This document shows positions 47,616 to 59,028 of a stretch of DNA of 64,000 nucleotides, piece by piece. Location of the stretch: NCBI RefSeq assembly GCF_042242105.1, contig NC_092029.1, forward strand, positions 9,115,885 to 9,179,884, in the 5' to 3' direction. The stretch is from Pempheris klunzingeri. Its lineage: Eukaryota > Chordata > Actinopteri > Acropomatiformes > Pempheridae. The translations under genes were made by a program, and so were the position numbers. Position 1 is the first letter of the stretch; every line of letters starts with the position of its first letter. The notes under the pieces were generated by a model. It saw only the letters and a program-made list of their open reading frames with translations. It was not told the origin of the DNA and made no database searches.

Positions 47616-48458
47616 CAAAAGGTCAGAGATGGGGGATTTCAAAATAAAAGTGTGTAAGAATCGATTGTCGAGTGATAAAAAGTCAATCTTACAGATTCTT
47701 TCTTTCTGAGTAGCAAATATCAGTAGATGATATGAACCCAAACTGAGCAGACTACAAAATTACAGAAAAGAAAACATCAAGCCACTTAAATACACTGAGT
47801 ATTTCGCTAATCAAACTTTGACATTTCATTCAACCATATCAAAATACCATATCAACAAATTAAGATTTGCAATAGTGTTACTAGTGTTTATCAAGGATTA
47901 TGTTCTGTAATATTCTTGCAAGCAGGGCAGTGAAGGCATTTGAGATGGAGTCCCTCAAAATCAATTCTGCCAAGCAAACTGAACTTCTTTAACACTAAAC
48001 GAACAAATCTAACAAAAACGCCATTCACAATTGACTTTGATTTTCTTTTATTTGTTTCTGATGAGAATATGCAACAAAACAAAACCAAACTGAGCAGGCT
48101 ACCGCTGTTTATTTCAGAAAAGATTACTTTTTAGCCAATTACTTTACAGGGAATCAGTCAGGGAAAAAACCAAACAAACAAAAAATCCAACAAATTAAGA
48201 TTTGCAATAGTGTTATTAGTAGTTATCAAGGATTATGTTCTGTAATATTCTTGCAAGCAGGGCAGTGAAGGCCCTCAAAATAAGGAGGGCAGTTTCAACA
48301 TGCCTACATGCTGACAACTTACAAAACACAAGTTCTAAACTTAAAGTTCAGAGGAGAAATTACAGCAGACAGACGGAAATCAGGAGTCTGGTTATCCTCT
48401 GGATGCAGAACGCACAGAAATTAGGCATACCCAATGCAATGCTGGCATTTTAACACAT

Positions 48459-48464
48459 TTTATT
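48459..48464 (-). terminator. ddx1: DDX1 poly(A) signal
   Basis: AATAAA on the minus strand, 139 nt after the stop, inside the right edge of duplication unit B. The equivalent in unit A (37307-37312) reads ACTAAA. Confidence 0.6.
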
Positions 48465-48602
48465 CTACATTTCATGTAAATTATGAGTTAGGAGTTTAAG
48501 TCTGGGTGGAAATGAAACGTCCTATTGGCGCAACATGTGAAAATGTATTATTTTCTTAATTTTGTATCAGCGTCCTACAGTATTGTGCTGGTTAAGGTGT
48601 CT

Positions 48603-51600
48603 TCAGAATGCTCGGAAGAGCTGATTTGGCAGGTATCCCAGGTGGAGGAAGGAAGATTGGGCTTCTCTCTCGAGGTTTGCCAGCTCCTGGACTGTTGGTG
48701 CCAGAACATCCACGTGACCCTTGTAGCTTCCACCTGATCAAGCACAACAGGTTTACTAGTCAAGATGAACACCAAAGCAGTGAGTATAATACATATGTTT
48801 AGCCACAGGTTAACTATTCTTGAAGCCAAGTATGGCTAAAAATATTCAACATGCTCACGCCCAGTCAACAGTCACTAGAATACATACCTCCCAATGCCCT
48901 GCGCTGACCATAGGTGACTTTTCCATCAAAATCATCCACTGGGACTTTGATGTCTGGCTCACACTGTGTGATGGTGCACTTTAGATGCTCCTCGATCTCT
49001 GACAGCAGCTGTGATCAGGGGAAAGAGACACAAGTAGAATTTATTGTATCATAAACTAACGTGTGCGAGTGCTTGAGCCGTCAGTGCTTCCAAAATTACT
49101 GCTCACTAGGGTTTCATCATGAATGTATTAGATTTTACACCCGACACAACATCCACACAACAGAAGGGTGTGAATGGATCTGTTGCTCATCAAATCATTT
49201 AAAAAGCCCTCTGTTGAAACAGACAGGGTACCGTGTTTCAAATTTTAATTTCTGCCTCAACTTGATGAAGTTTGTGTGTGTGTGTGTATCTTTGTTCACC
49301 TCTTTCTCGTTGTACCAGATGGTGCAACCTCCATCCTCCTTAAGACGGGTGTTGTAGCAGCCCCTGCCTCGGTTCGCACAAACGTGGTACCACACCTGAA
49401 CACATGGCAAGATTTATTTCAACCCATTTTCTAATATTACGCCAAGTTCAAATTACGACTGTATTTCTATCATCCACCATACCTTCTCCTTTTCCATGGC
49501 AACCAAGGAGATGGCCAGTCCCATTCTGTAAGTTAAAAAGAAAGGAGTCAGTATTACCATTTATTGTCTTTAAGATGAATCGCATCAATGTACATTTAAA
49601 ACAAAACCATATGATAACAAAAGAAAATAAGAACTTTCACCAAGCCCTATTACAGAAAATCCGCTATTTTCGAGCATGTCAGCTCTCACCTCTCGGCTCT
49701 TCCAACTCTGCCGATACGATGGACATAGTTCTGCTTCTCATCTGGTAGGGTGACATTAATCACTGGAGGAAAAGATGAGAGTTGTGACAGTGTACAGTGT
49801 GTACAAAATACAGTAAAATATTCCTTTGTAATGAATACTGCATATAACCAGCATTTAGAAAGATGTATTGGAGGTGAAAGCTTAACATTGGAAATGGGAT
49901 ATTTTTACCATAAGGAACACCGTGGATGTCAATTCCTCTGGCAGCTACATCAGTGCAGATCAAGAGCCTCACTTCTTTTCTCTGAAAACACAAGAAGATC
50001 TTCCAACACCTACAGACTGGTTGTACTTTGGGGAAAAAAGGGGATCATTTAGCTGTTGTCCGTTTACCTTGAAGCGCTCCAGGTTATTTTTCCGCTCATT
50101 GGGCTTTCGATCACCATGGAGACAAACACAGGATAACTGGTGACCTTTACTGTCTGGACCTAAACAAAAGAAACTAACAGTGAGGGAGGATTCGGATTTT
50201 ATCAAGGAAATGGACTGTTCCCACTTTTAAAACGCCTGTCCAGGGATGGCTGAAAAGTCTCAGTGGTGCTTCATGCTTCCTACCTCCTCCTTGCTGGATG
50301 AAATACTGTTCCATGTTGTCACAATCGATCTTGGTGCGACAGAAGATTATGGCCTGGTCCATCTTGTGCTCTTTGATGGCCTTCACTGTGTATTCGCCCT
50401 TCAGCACCTTGATGGCTTCAGACCACATTTCTAAAATGCACACATACACATTTTTGTTTAGAATCCTTAGTAGTGACCATTTGCAGAAGGGAAATGTCAA
50501 TATATGTGTGTGGTGTCCATCAATGAGAGAAAAAACAGCAATCTAATGGTCCAATCCAACTGTGCTGCCTCTTACCTGCAGAATTGGCTCCTGGTCTGGT
50601 GTTATCTTTGGCATGGACTTCATCAGTCTATCCAAAGCAAAACCAAACAAGAGAAAAATCTGTCAACACATTAATCTAAACAGAGGAAAAGGACACATGC
50701 AGGTCTAAAAAAAAAAAAAAAAAAGTTCTCAATCCTTGCAAAGCAAATCTGCTGGACTCACCCGGATGTGGTTCTTGCCCAGACGCTCCCAGAGATGGTC
50801 GCTCTTAGGGTTGACAGGCACCACTACGTGGTGGACGGTCTCGGGAACAGAGTCCTCTCCCTTCAGGTCAACCCAAGTGGGAAAGTGCATGATGCGCTCA
50901 GACAACTTCTTTACGTCAAAGGAGTGCAGCGTGGCTGAACACACAATCACCTGGAAAATAAGATGAAGATATTGATTAAACTACTAATGCCTGCAAATCA
51001 CTCTCCGGTGTGTGAACACGGTCTACAGTCACAAATAGCTATGAATGAAGGAGTAAATGAGGAGTTGAAATCTAATCTGATGTGCAACTTGCTTCGATAG
51101 CTGGTGAGCACCAGAGGGCTTTGTTTAAAGCTTTATTTAATCCATTTATACCACATATATATTTAAAAAAAACAAACAAAAAAAAAAAAGCAGAAAGCAG
51201 ACTCCAACCGCTCTGACTGTGGTTTAGGCATATTGTTTTGGGTCTTTATTATCGTTTTAAGTGGTTTCAAGTTGCAGTAAAATGTTTATCGTCACCCATG
51301 CAATTTATCTTAAGTGTTACCTGCAGTCTCTTGCCGTCAGAGGTGACCTGAGGGATTTGGTTATGGATCCTGTTGATAAAGTCTGTATAGCCTGCAGACA
51401 GTAGGCCATCCTGAGAGATGGAAAGACAAATGGTAAGGGACTTCAGGGATTGTTGTGCTATGAAGTTGGACCATTAAAAATGCATTTGTGCTTTATGGGC
51501 TGTTAAAAAACAAACAAAAAAAACAATGTTTCCTGATGTAACAGGACCTAGGAGTTATTAAGATACTCTAGATGTGTTTTACATACACACTCATCCATCA

Positions 51601-51913
51601 CTAGAAAGCGGACTTGGGACAGACTGAGCTTCCCAGTGGATATGAGGTCATCCAGTCTGCCAGGTGTTCCCACCACGATGTCAACCTAATTGAAGTGGGA
51701 AAAAAACCAAAAAAAAAAAAAAAAACAGGACAGGAAAACCAGGCAAAGGGACAAGAAGAGCAAACATGACATCTGTTAGGTAAAACTGTTTCAACTGTAT
51801 TGGACAGAAAACTAAATTAAATAATTGTTTGGAGACAATATATGACACGTACCCCCTGTTCCAGAGCCGCCAGCTGCTCTTTGGCAGCCACACCACCAAT
51901 CACCAGCAGCTCT
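48603..51913 (-). CDS. ddx1: DDX1 helicase core 2 and C-terminal exons
   Basis: Motifs in order: GG ([12 protein letters not shown]), TPGR ([13 protein letters not shown]), motif II DECD (51587-51598), SAT ([12 protein letters not shown]), motif IV ([13 protein letters not shown]), motif V ([18 protein letters not shown]) and motif VI ([14 protein letters not shown]). The C-terminal [15 protein letters not shown] segment reads [18 protein letters not shown]. The stop codon TGA is at 48603-48605. Confidence 0.95.
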
Positions 51914-54900
51914 CTGAAGCGACAGATTGATAAATTACATTAGAGCCACATGGAACTTTGCAAGACGAAAGGTGGAGAAATGTGTTTCTACACTAACGCT
52001 GACTGGTGCAACAATGTGACAGGGGACCAGATACTGTGAATGGCGTGGAAAATCCTTACTCTATTATCCTCTTTTTGTGACTTTAACAAAAGAAAGTCTC
52101 AGCCATGACCTCCCCATATTTCATTGAATGCCATCTATAAAAGAAAAACATTCTGCATCTCTATTACACCGTTACTGTACTGACTACGATGTTTTCAGGG
52201 CCGCTACCGACACTCTGGAGTATACAGCAGGGGTGATTCACAACAGTGTGTCTCCATCCACCCAAGAGCACTGTGCTTTCTCTGGTGTTGGCAGACCTCT
52301 TTAACACCACACTAAAGACACGTCATGTGTCTGTAGTCAGCAGCCTGCAGTTTACCTACAGAGAAAACAGGTCAGAAGCAGTACAGTAAGCTTGGCCCTC
52401 TGGTGACCTAGTGCAGTCAGAGCAAGTTAGAGCTCAGTGGAGAAGGTTGTGGATTACACAAGAAACCTCACCCCATCCCCTTCCCTCCTTTCTTCATATC
52501 TCATTGTCAATACTTCTTGTCCTGCAGCATTTCCTTTATAATTTCTAGATTTTCTACTTGCTAATGTTGCACCAATATAGCAAAGAAAATTCCTTGTGTG
52601 TGAAAACCTACTTTGCAATAAACCTGATTTTGATCCTGATATTCACATCTATATCTATAATTAAGCATTGGCTCCACCTGCTGGCATTAAACAAAATTTT
52701 GAAAAGGAAGAACATGAGCATCTTCTGCACGTCATGGTTTTATGGTATTTATGCCAACCGATGTCAATACCAGCGCTGTGCGGTCATACCTGAGTTTGGG
52801 GTTATCCACATATTTTTTAAACTGCTTGATGTTGTTGAGGGTTTGTTCAGCCAATTCTTTAGATGGCTCGATGATCAGGGCTTTGGGTGCGTTGGATGAG
52901 GCTTTCACCTGACTCACTTTGGCGCTGCCTGCAGAAACACATAATAGAGACAGCTATCCAACACTGGAATGTGCCAAAAGCATTGTTTTAGTGGCGTAGT
53001 TTCATAAGCATATCAATAATGGCAAAAATGTAGCTCTTGTATCTTCTTAAAAACAGGTCAAGGAAAATGGGGCATTTAGGAAGCAATGCGTTTTCTCTGC
53101 TTCTATAAAAGTGTATATTGTAGATTTTTGCGTTTCATTTCACTAAAGGTTCTTGCTGCACCTGAAATGAGGTTGCATCCACACACCTGTCTGAGAGGAT
53201 TTGACTGCGTGAGCCTCTGGTGCCTGGTTCAGGGCAACAAAACCGCTCTTTGGGGCGTATTTAAAGTCTTCTCCTCCAAAGTTGAACTTCAGCTCTGCAT
53301 TCTGGCAGACAGATAAAGAAAAGAGTCATTTGTATGGCGTAAATCAGCCCCCTGCTAGGTTTGTTTCCATTTCGGTGTGGTACCTTGAGCACGCAGGAGG
53401 CAAAGAAAGGCTGACTCTTCGTATGTTGAGGGATGTCAAAAGCCACACCCAGGTCGTTTCCTGGAAGAACACAGAGAGAAAGATACAAAAAATGAGTAAC
53501 ATTGCCATTTACCATAAACACTAGATTTCTAACCTAACCATGATAATAGCAGCCATAACAGCACCATTTTTAGAGAAGGAGATCTGGCTCTTGTCTAGAT
53601 CCAGGTAGCAGCCAATATAGTCATGCATGGTAAACTCCTGTAAAGAGACAAGATAACAAAGACTAAACATGTTTGAAAATTATCCTCACAATTGAATTGC
53701 ATTGTAATTCATTAACTGTTACCTCTCCATAGCTGTCAAACTGCTTGTTGTTGGATTTCTTTCCAGTCCCACCAAAACCAAAACCGTACTTATCAGTTCC
53801 TGGAAAGAAAAAAAAAAGGAAGATTGAATTCTTGTTCTGTTGAGACTATTTATTTCAGCTGTCTGCAGCATGGAGACTGAAGAGTAGAGAAGCATACCCA
53901 AGTCCAGGGCTGCCTGACTGGTGGACCAGCCAATGCGACACAGACCCTGGTCATGGCAGGTCACCTCATAGTAATACTTCCCTGGACACAGAAAGACAGA
54001 AGGACAGGTAACAATAGCAAGGAAGTAAATGATCATAAGACTATAAAAGCAATATTTGGTTTCCATGGCGCGTATATTCATACATGTGCATAAATAACTG
54101 TACAGATTGTATTTTATCTTGTTCTATTGTAAATTTTATTATCTGTTTATATGCTCTATGTGTGTGTAGCATGAAGGGGATTCAACTTTGTGTTGACTAC
54201 TTACCTTTGGTGACAGCTTTTGTAGAGCGGCAGCCGTGCCACTCTTTAAACTCCCTGCTCTGGCAGCACAATCCATCTGGACCTATTGCTGTACAGGTAA
54301 AAGCAAAAAGTGAAACTTTCGCACAGTGGAATCTTACATGTAAAGGATAATATACAGTGAGTCGGTCATTATTGCAAAATGAACCTCGACAGGATGACGC
54401 AGAGCAATCTAATCATCCCCCCCCCCCCCCAAAAAATCAATAAGTTGACATAATATATAGATTTAAGTGATTTTATTAATCTAAAAGAGATTTATTGCTT
54501 CTGCTATCAGAACTGCATCCACAGAAACAGTCTTATATACATAACAACAGCTTTCAACATATAAATACCAGACCACAGAAGGCTATATATGACCAATCAT
54601 AATAGAGTATTCAACAAAGCCGTCTAACAGGACAAACATATTTTTTCCTCTCACCAAAGGCTGCACTGCGGTCATAAGGGTTCATCTGCCAATTGTTGAA
54701 AACTGAGTCAAAACAAAGAAACAAAGCAGGTTAAATCTGCAGAGCACAATCCACTGCTTTCATATTTCTTTCTATTATAATGGATCCTCATGTAAGACAC
54801 TGGTCCCACTAGGTCTGTTATGGACATGTATTAGCCAGCAAATCAAACAAGTAATATGTAAGTGGTCTCACTGGCTCCCCCGGTCTTGATAGAGGCTTTG

Positions 54901-55537
54901 CCCTTCTTGCCCTCCTGCTGGTCCTTCAGAGTCTCATACACAATCTGGATCACTGGGATACTAAAGGCCTGAGGATCAAAATGATTGATGACTATTGATG
55001 GCACACTGCAGAGTTTAAGTTGTATTTTAAAAATGTGTGGCTGTCAAGTACTTACACCTGTCTTCCCACTGCCAGTTTCTGCTGCCTAAAGAGAACAGAA
55101 AATAAGGCGTAACACTTGCAGTTTGCAAATTTAGTATCTGTGACAAACAGAGATACAGACTCACCATAAGTACATCTCCTCCACCAAGAATAAGGGGAAT
55201 GGACTCTGACTGGATGTCAGTTGGTAGCCTGAATATTAACGATTGACATAAACCAATTCAGTGTCAACTGTCACATCAGCAGGTTACAACAATATGGTCA
55301 GTATCACAGTATGGGCATGATTTAGCAATATTGAAGTGCACGTCATGCAAGCACTTACAGCCAGTCCAGCTCTTCCACAGCCTGCGCGATTTCGGCCATA
55401 ACGCCCATTTCTGTGAAACAAAATTGAATGACTCAGTATATTATTTGTAGCTTTTAAAAGTTGTTTAAGTAAAATACGAATGCGACATCATCATAATGCA
55501 GTGCAAAGAAGAAATGCTTACCAGAAAACGCTGCCAT
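48603..55537 (-). CDS. ddx1: ATP-dependent RNA helicase DDX1, complete
   Basis: RNA helicase acting in tRNA-ligase complexes, mRNA processing and double-strand-break repair. There are 26 coding exons: 55522-55537, 55359-55410, 55165-55228, 55058-55085, 54872-54968, 54655-54702, 54205-54288, 53898-53981, 53723-53799, 53565-53637, 53384-53460, 53187-53301, 52790-52928, 51853-51913, 51587-51685, 51321-51410, 50762-50950, 50576-50627, 50284-50430, 50068-50159, 49909-49981, 49690-49762, 49483-49525, 49300-49395, 48888-49008, 48603-48733. The total is about 740 codons, the length of human DDX1, starting [17 protein letters not shown] and ending [12 protein letters not shown]. The SPRY domain inserted in the helicase core is present. 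Motif II reads DECD, not DEAD. Confidence 0.97.
51914..52789. other. DDX1 intron, no feature recognised
   Basis: The largest DDX1 intron. No exon, RNA or named repeat was recognised; the plus-strand frame at 52558-52899 overlaps the next exon in antisense. Confidence 0.4.
52790..55537 (-). CDS. ddx1: DDX1 N-terminal helicase motifs and SPRY domain exons
   Basis: The Q motif is at 55165-55228 ([14 protein letters not shown]). Walker A lies in a 28-nt microexon, 55058-55085 ([10 protein letters not shown]). The SPRY insert runs from about 54702 to 53384 ([68 protein letters not shown]). Motif Ia is in 52790-52928 ([20 protein letters not shown]). Confidence 0.95.
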
Positions 55538-55868
55538 TATTGCTGCTACGAGTGCAACGGATGTAGCGTGTTTAGAATGTTCGGCTCGGTGCAACTCGTT
55601 TAACGGACCGGTGTGGCCCACCCTATTGTGTCATTGGTTCCGGGTATTGAATTAGTTCATAAAATACAATATTTAATGTTATGTTTTGTATAACACACAT
55701 AGCTTGCCTCGTGAACTACAGGGGCACATATGTCTGTATTATTAGATTTAAAATCATATATAAAAAAGCTTTTTCGAAGACCTAGTTAATGTGTCCAAAC
55801 GCGAGTGCTCTGGTATATTTTGTCCTGTGCTGCTTTCCGTAGACTTTTGACAGCTGCTTTAGGTAAAT
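55538..55868. promoter_or_regulatory. DDX1-NBAS bidirectional promoter
   Basis: Only 331 bp separate the two start codons of divergently transcribed genes. The DDX1-proximal half is CpG-containing (AACTCGTTTAACGGACCGG) and has an inverted CCAAT box (TCATTGGTTCC at about 55631-55641). The same head-to-head order occurs in human. Confidence 0.75.
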
Positions 55869-58800
55869 ATGGCGGATGAAAGCCTAATTGAAGGCGAAGA
55901 TGAAAACATTTTATATGATTTACTTGTCATTACTGAATGGCCACCGGAGACAGACACTCAGGTTAGTCAGACTTTCATTTTGCTAGTTTTCAATGTCGTA
56001 TGTGAGCATTTATTTATAAAAATGCCCCCCGAAATTCAACTCTAATCAGTTCCATGGGGTTAGCCACTCAAAGCCACGTAGCACAATCACAGTTACATTG
56101 ATAGCTAAATTCTCATATTCTCATATCACATTGGCACATAGTTTAGTTTTCATTTTGCATCATAATCACTGGTGGAATGGGCAGATAAGTCCTATTCACA
56201 AGACAACATCCATATTTTGCTCTGGAAATTAGCTAGCGAGCCCCAAAGTATGTAGCTGCTAGACTAACTTTGAAACTAATACATTAATTAAGTTACCGTA
56301 GCAACAGGAAGAAAACTTATCCAAGGCGCTGCTATTTGAAGTTCAGTGTTAACAAAGAATTAGTGATGACTCCGACACCACTGGAGGAAATAAAGTGAAT
56401 GAGAGGCTCACTTGTCACTTTCTAACATTTGCAGTTGCGAGGCAACAAGGAGCACGACACCTCACTTGTTGCAAAAGCATTGACTGGTAAGAATTTTTTC
56501 TTTTTGTAGCCTAGTTGTGATGCTAAGTATGTTGAAAGGGGCAATTTTACTTCTCTACAATAATATTAAGCCACTGACACATGGCCCTGACCTTTTTTTT
56601 TTTTTTTTTTTTTTACAAATTATTTGTGTTTGCTCTTAACTTCAGCATCCTTAAAGACAGCAGTAACTATTGGGAGTGCTCACTGAAGACGTTTTTTGTA
56701 CAGAATTATATTTGAGGTTACTGCAGTTTATTCTGTGTGAATTAGAGGATAGATAACATCTACATATCTCCCACAGATGGCTTAGCATGCCAGATAAGAA
56801 ATTATGTAATAAATCAGGTCAGTCAGATCTTGATCATTAGATCAGCAGACAATCAAGATTATGTCGTTATGAGTGTTCCACCTGGCAGTCATTGCTCCTC
56901 GCAGGAGCTGTAGCTTTGTATGGATCAGGGTAAAGAGACTGATTTTTAGCACCTGTATGTCCTTGAGGAAGACGCTATATTCCCTCCAGCTTCAGAAATT
57001 ATGCTCTGATCCTAGTCTCTGATCTTGATTTAGATTGAGAGATGGCATTTACAATAATCAATGATATATGACTATATCGTTGTTGTGCCTATTAACAGTG
57101 ATACATTTCTTACAGGGCCGTTCCGCTTAATCTTGCACTACTTGTGGTACAGGTAAGTTCATCATTATTGTGCTGACGGGGAGGGCTGCCTGGCCTAACT
57201 TGTACATGACTTAGATTTATTTCACCAATATAAAGGAGTGACATGCTGCCTGAAACTGTGGTTCATAGTGATTATTAGTTGTGTGATTTGTTGGCTTAAA
57301 ACATGTTTGACTACATCAAACTGTAAGCATCTGTATGACTTTTAGTTTCATTTTTCAGGCACTTACTAAGGAAATTTAGTGAAAGGACCACTATTTATGC
57401 GCTTAGAAAAAATCTGAATCTTAGGAAATGAAATTCTTTCCTGAATTCTTTTTCCTGAATTCGACATTATCAGATGTGTTGTTTAATTCAATTACAGCCA
57501 TATCTACTAGTTCGGTTATTCCATAAAATTAAGCCTTTAGATACGACCTCGCATTCAGATATATATAAATAACAACAGACAGCTGTAACTTGTTCCCTTA
57601 ATGCTAATCCTGTAAAAAGGCTTATTTTAAATAGTTGAATGTTATACTGTGTGGAACATTACTTTATGCCATGAAGGGACTGAATGGTAATCTTTAATTT
57701 TAAATTTGGTTTTCTTAAAACAGATTAAATTCAGATTAAAGGGAAAGTTTATATATTATGTATTTCACTTTTACAGAGACCAGCTAGGCATAGTTGATCT
57801 GTAATTTCTGAAAATTTACAGCACATAATAGACATAGACACTATCCTCTATTCAAGATGACTGTGAATCTTAAAATACTTACTTGGTTCTCCCTGCTCTT
57901 ACTACACAGTATGTGTTGTAATGTGTTAACAGACGACTAGCTGTGGGCTGCTGTGGATTCTGTAATGCCCCATCACCAAGGCCTGCTTATCCTCTCAGCA
58001 TGTGGTTATCCAGCTCCATCAATAACCTTGCTAAATATTTAAGAACTCCTCTGGCCATGTCTGTCTCTTAGCTCTCCTTCTTTTTTTTGTAGATAAGATA
58101 AGGATCAGGAATTTTTTTGAATATAATCAAACGCAGTGGGCAGACTGCCTTCCACGTGCAATTTTCACGTAGCCCAAAAACACAATAGTTTAATACAATA
58201 ATACAGTGATAGTGAACTTTTAAAAGCATATTTCATGGTGGGTAAGATAGTAAGAGTCAGATTGCAGTTTGTAAACACCACTTGGATGCTTGGAAAATGC
58301 AATTTGCTATGCTGAAATATCTGAGCTGACTGTGACCATTATTCCTCCTTATTCCTCAAACTATCAATACAATTTCATTTGAATCATTGAACTATTGAAT
58401 TTTTAATGTTATTCGGTTGAATTTATATAAATTATTAATTTGATTTCAATTTGTTTGAATTTTGAATTTTCTGGAATTAGAATGATTTTGAATAGCTTTG
58501 TATTTAACTTAATATTAGTTTGATTTGATTTTGATTAATTCCAGTTAATTTGATTTTATTTCTAAATCAATTAATTTCAATTTGATGTTTAATGCAAATT
58601 ATTGTTTAATTTATATTGAGCTTTACATTACTATTACTCTATTTCCTGTTTACACTCCTACGCATGTCATCCCTGATGGTTTATTTTTTATCCCGGGAGT
58701 TGTCTCAGTCCATCAAATAGAGTTGTGCCCAGCAGCTTTGTGAACAGCTCTTAAGAGGACACTCTTTGGTTGGAACCTGTAACCTCTTTTAGAAGGTCTC

Positions 58801-58997
58801 CTAGTAGAAAGATAGGACACTTTGTAAAAACGGCCCTGGTTTAGCAGGTATTAATGTTTTTGATGTGGTTTTTCATTTTCCAATGTTTTGTTTGTTTCAT
58901 TCTGTAAACCTCAGCCCCTCCAGCTCATCTCTGCCCCTTGGTCTGGTCCGTTTGGCAAACAAGCAGATCAACTGGCAGCTGGTGCTTGCAAGGTGCA

Positions 58998-59028
<31 letters not shown>

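Larger units (their letters stand above)
37339..48490. repeat. Tandem segmental duplication, unit B
   Basis: Direct copy of unit A, containing giant ORF B, its 5' exon, a pogo-like transposon and the DDX1 poly(A) signal at its right edge. A segment starting AACAAATTAAGATTTGCAAT occurs twice (about 47855 and 48188) in B but once in A. Junctions read AGTTA|TGGCC between units and AGTTA|GGAGT at the right end. The left flank of unit A is GCAAGA, so microhomology at the breakpoints is at most one base. Confidence 0.93.

Noticed and set aside
26826..48490. Duplication as an assembly artefact (uncollapsed haplotypes)
   Set aside because: Not excluded, but independent transposons, a local duplication in one copy and gene-conversion-like mixing favour real paralogues. 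Long reads would decide.
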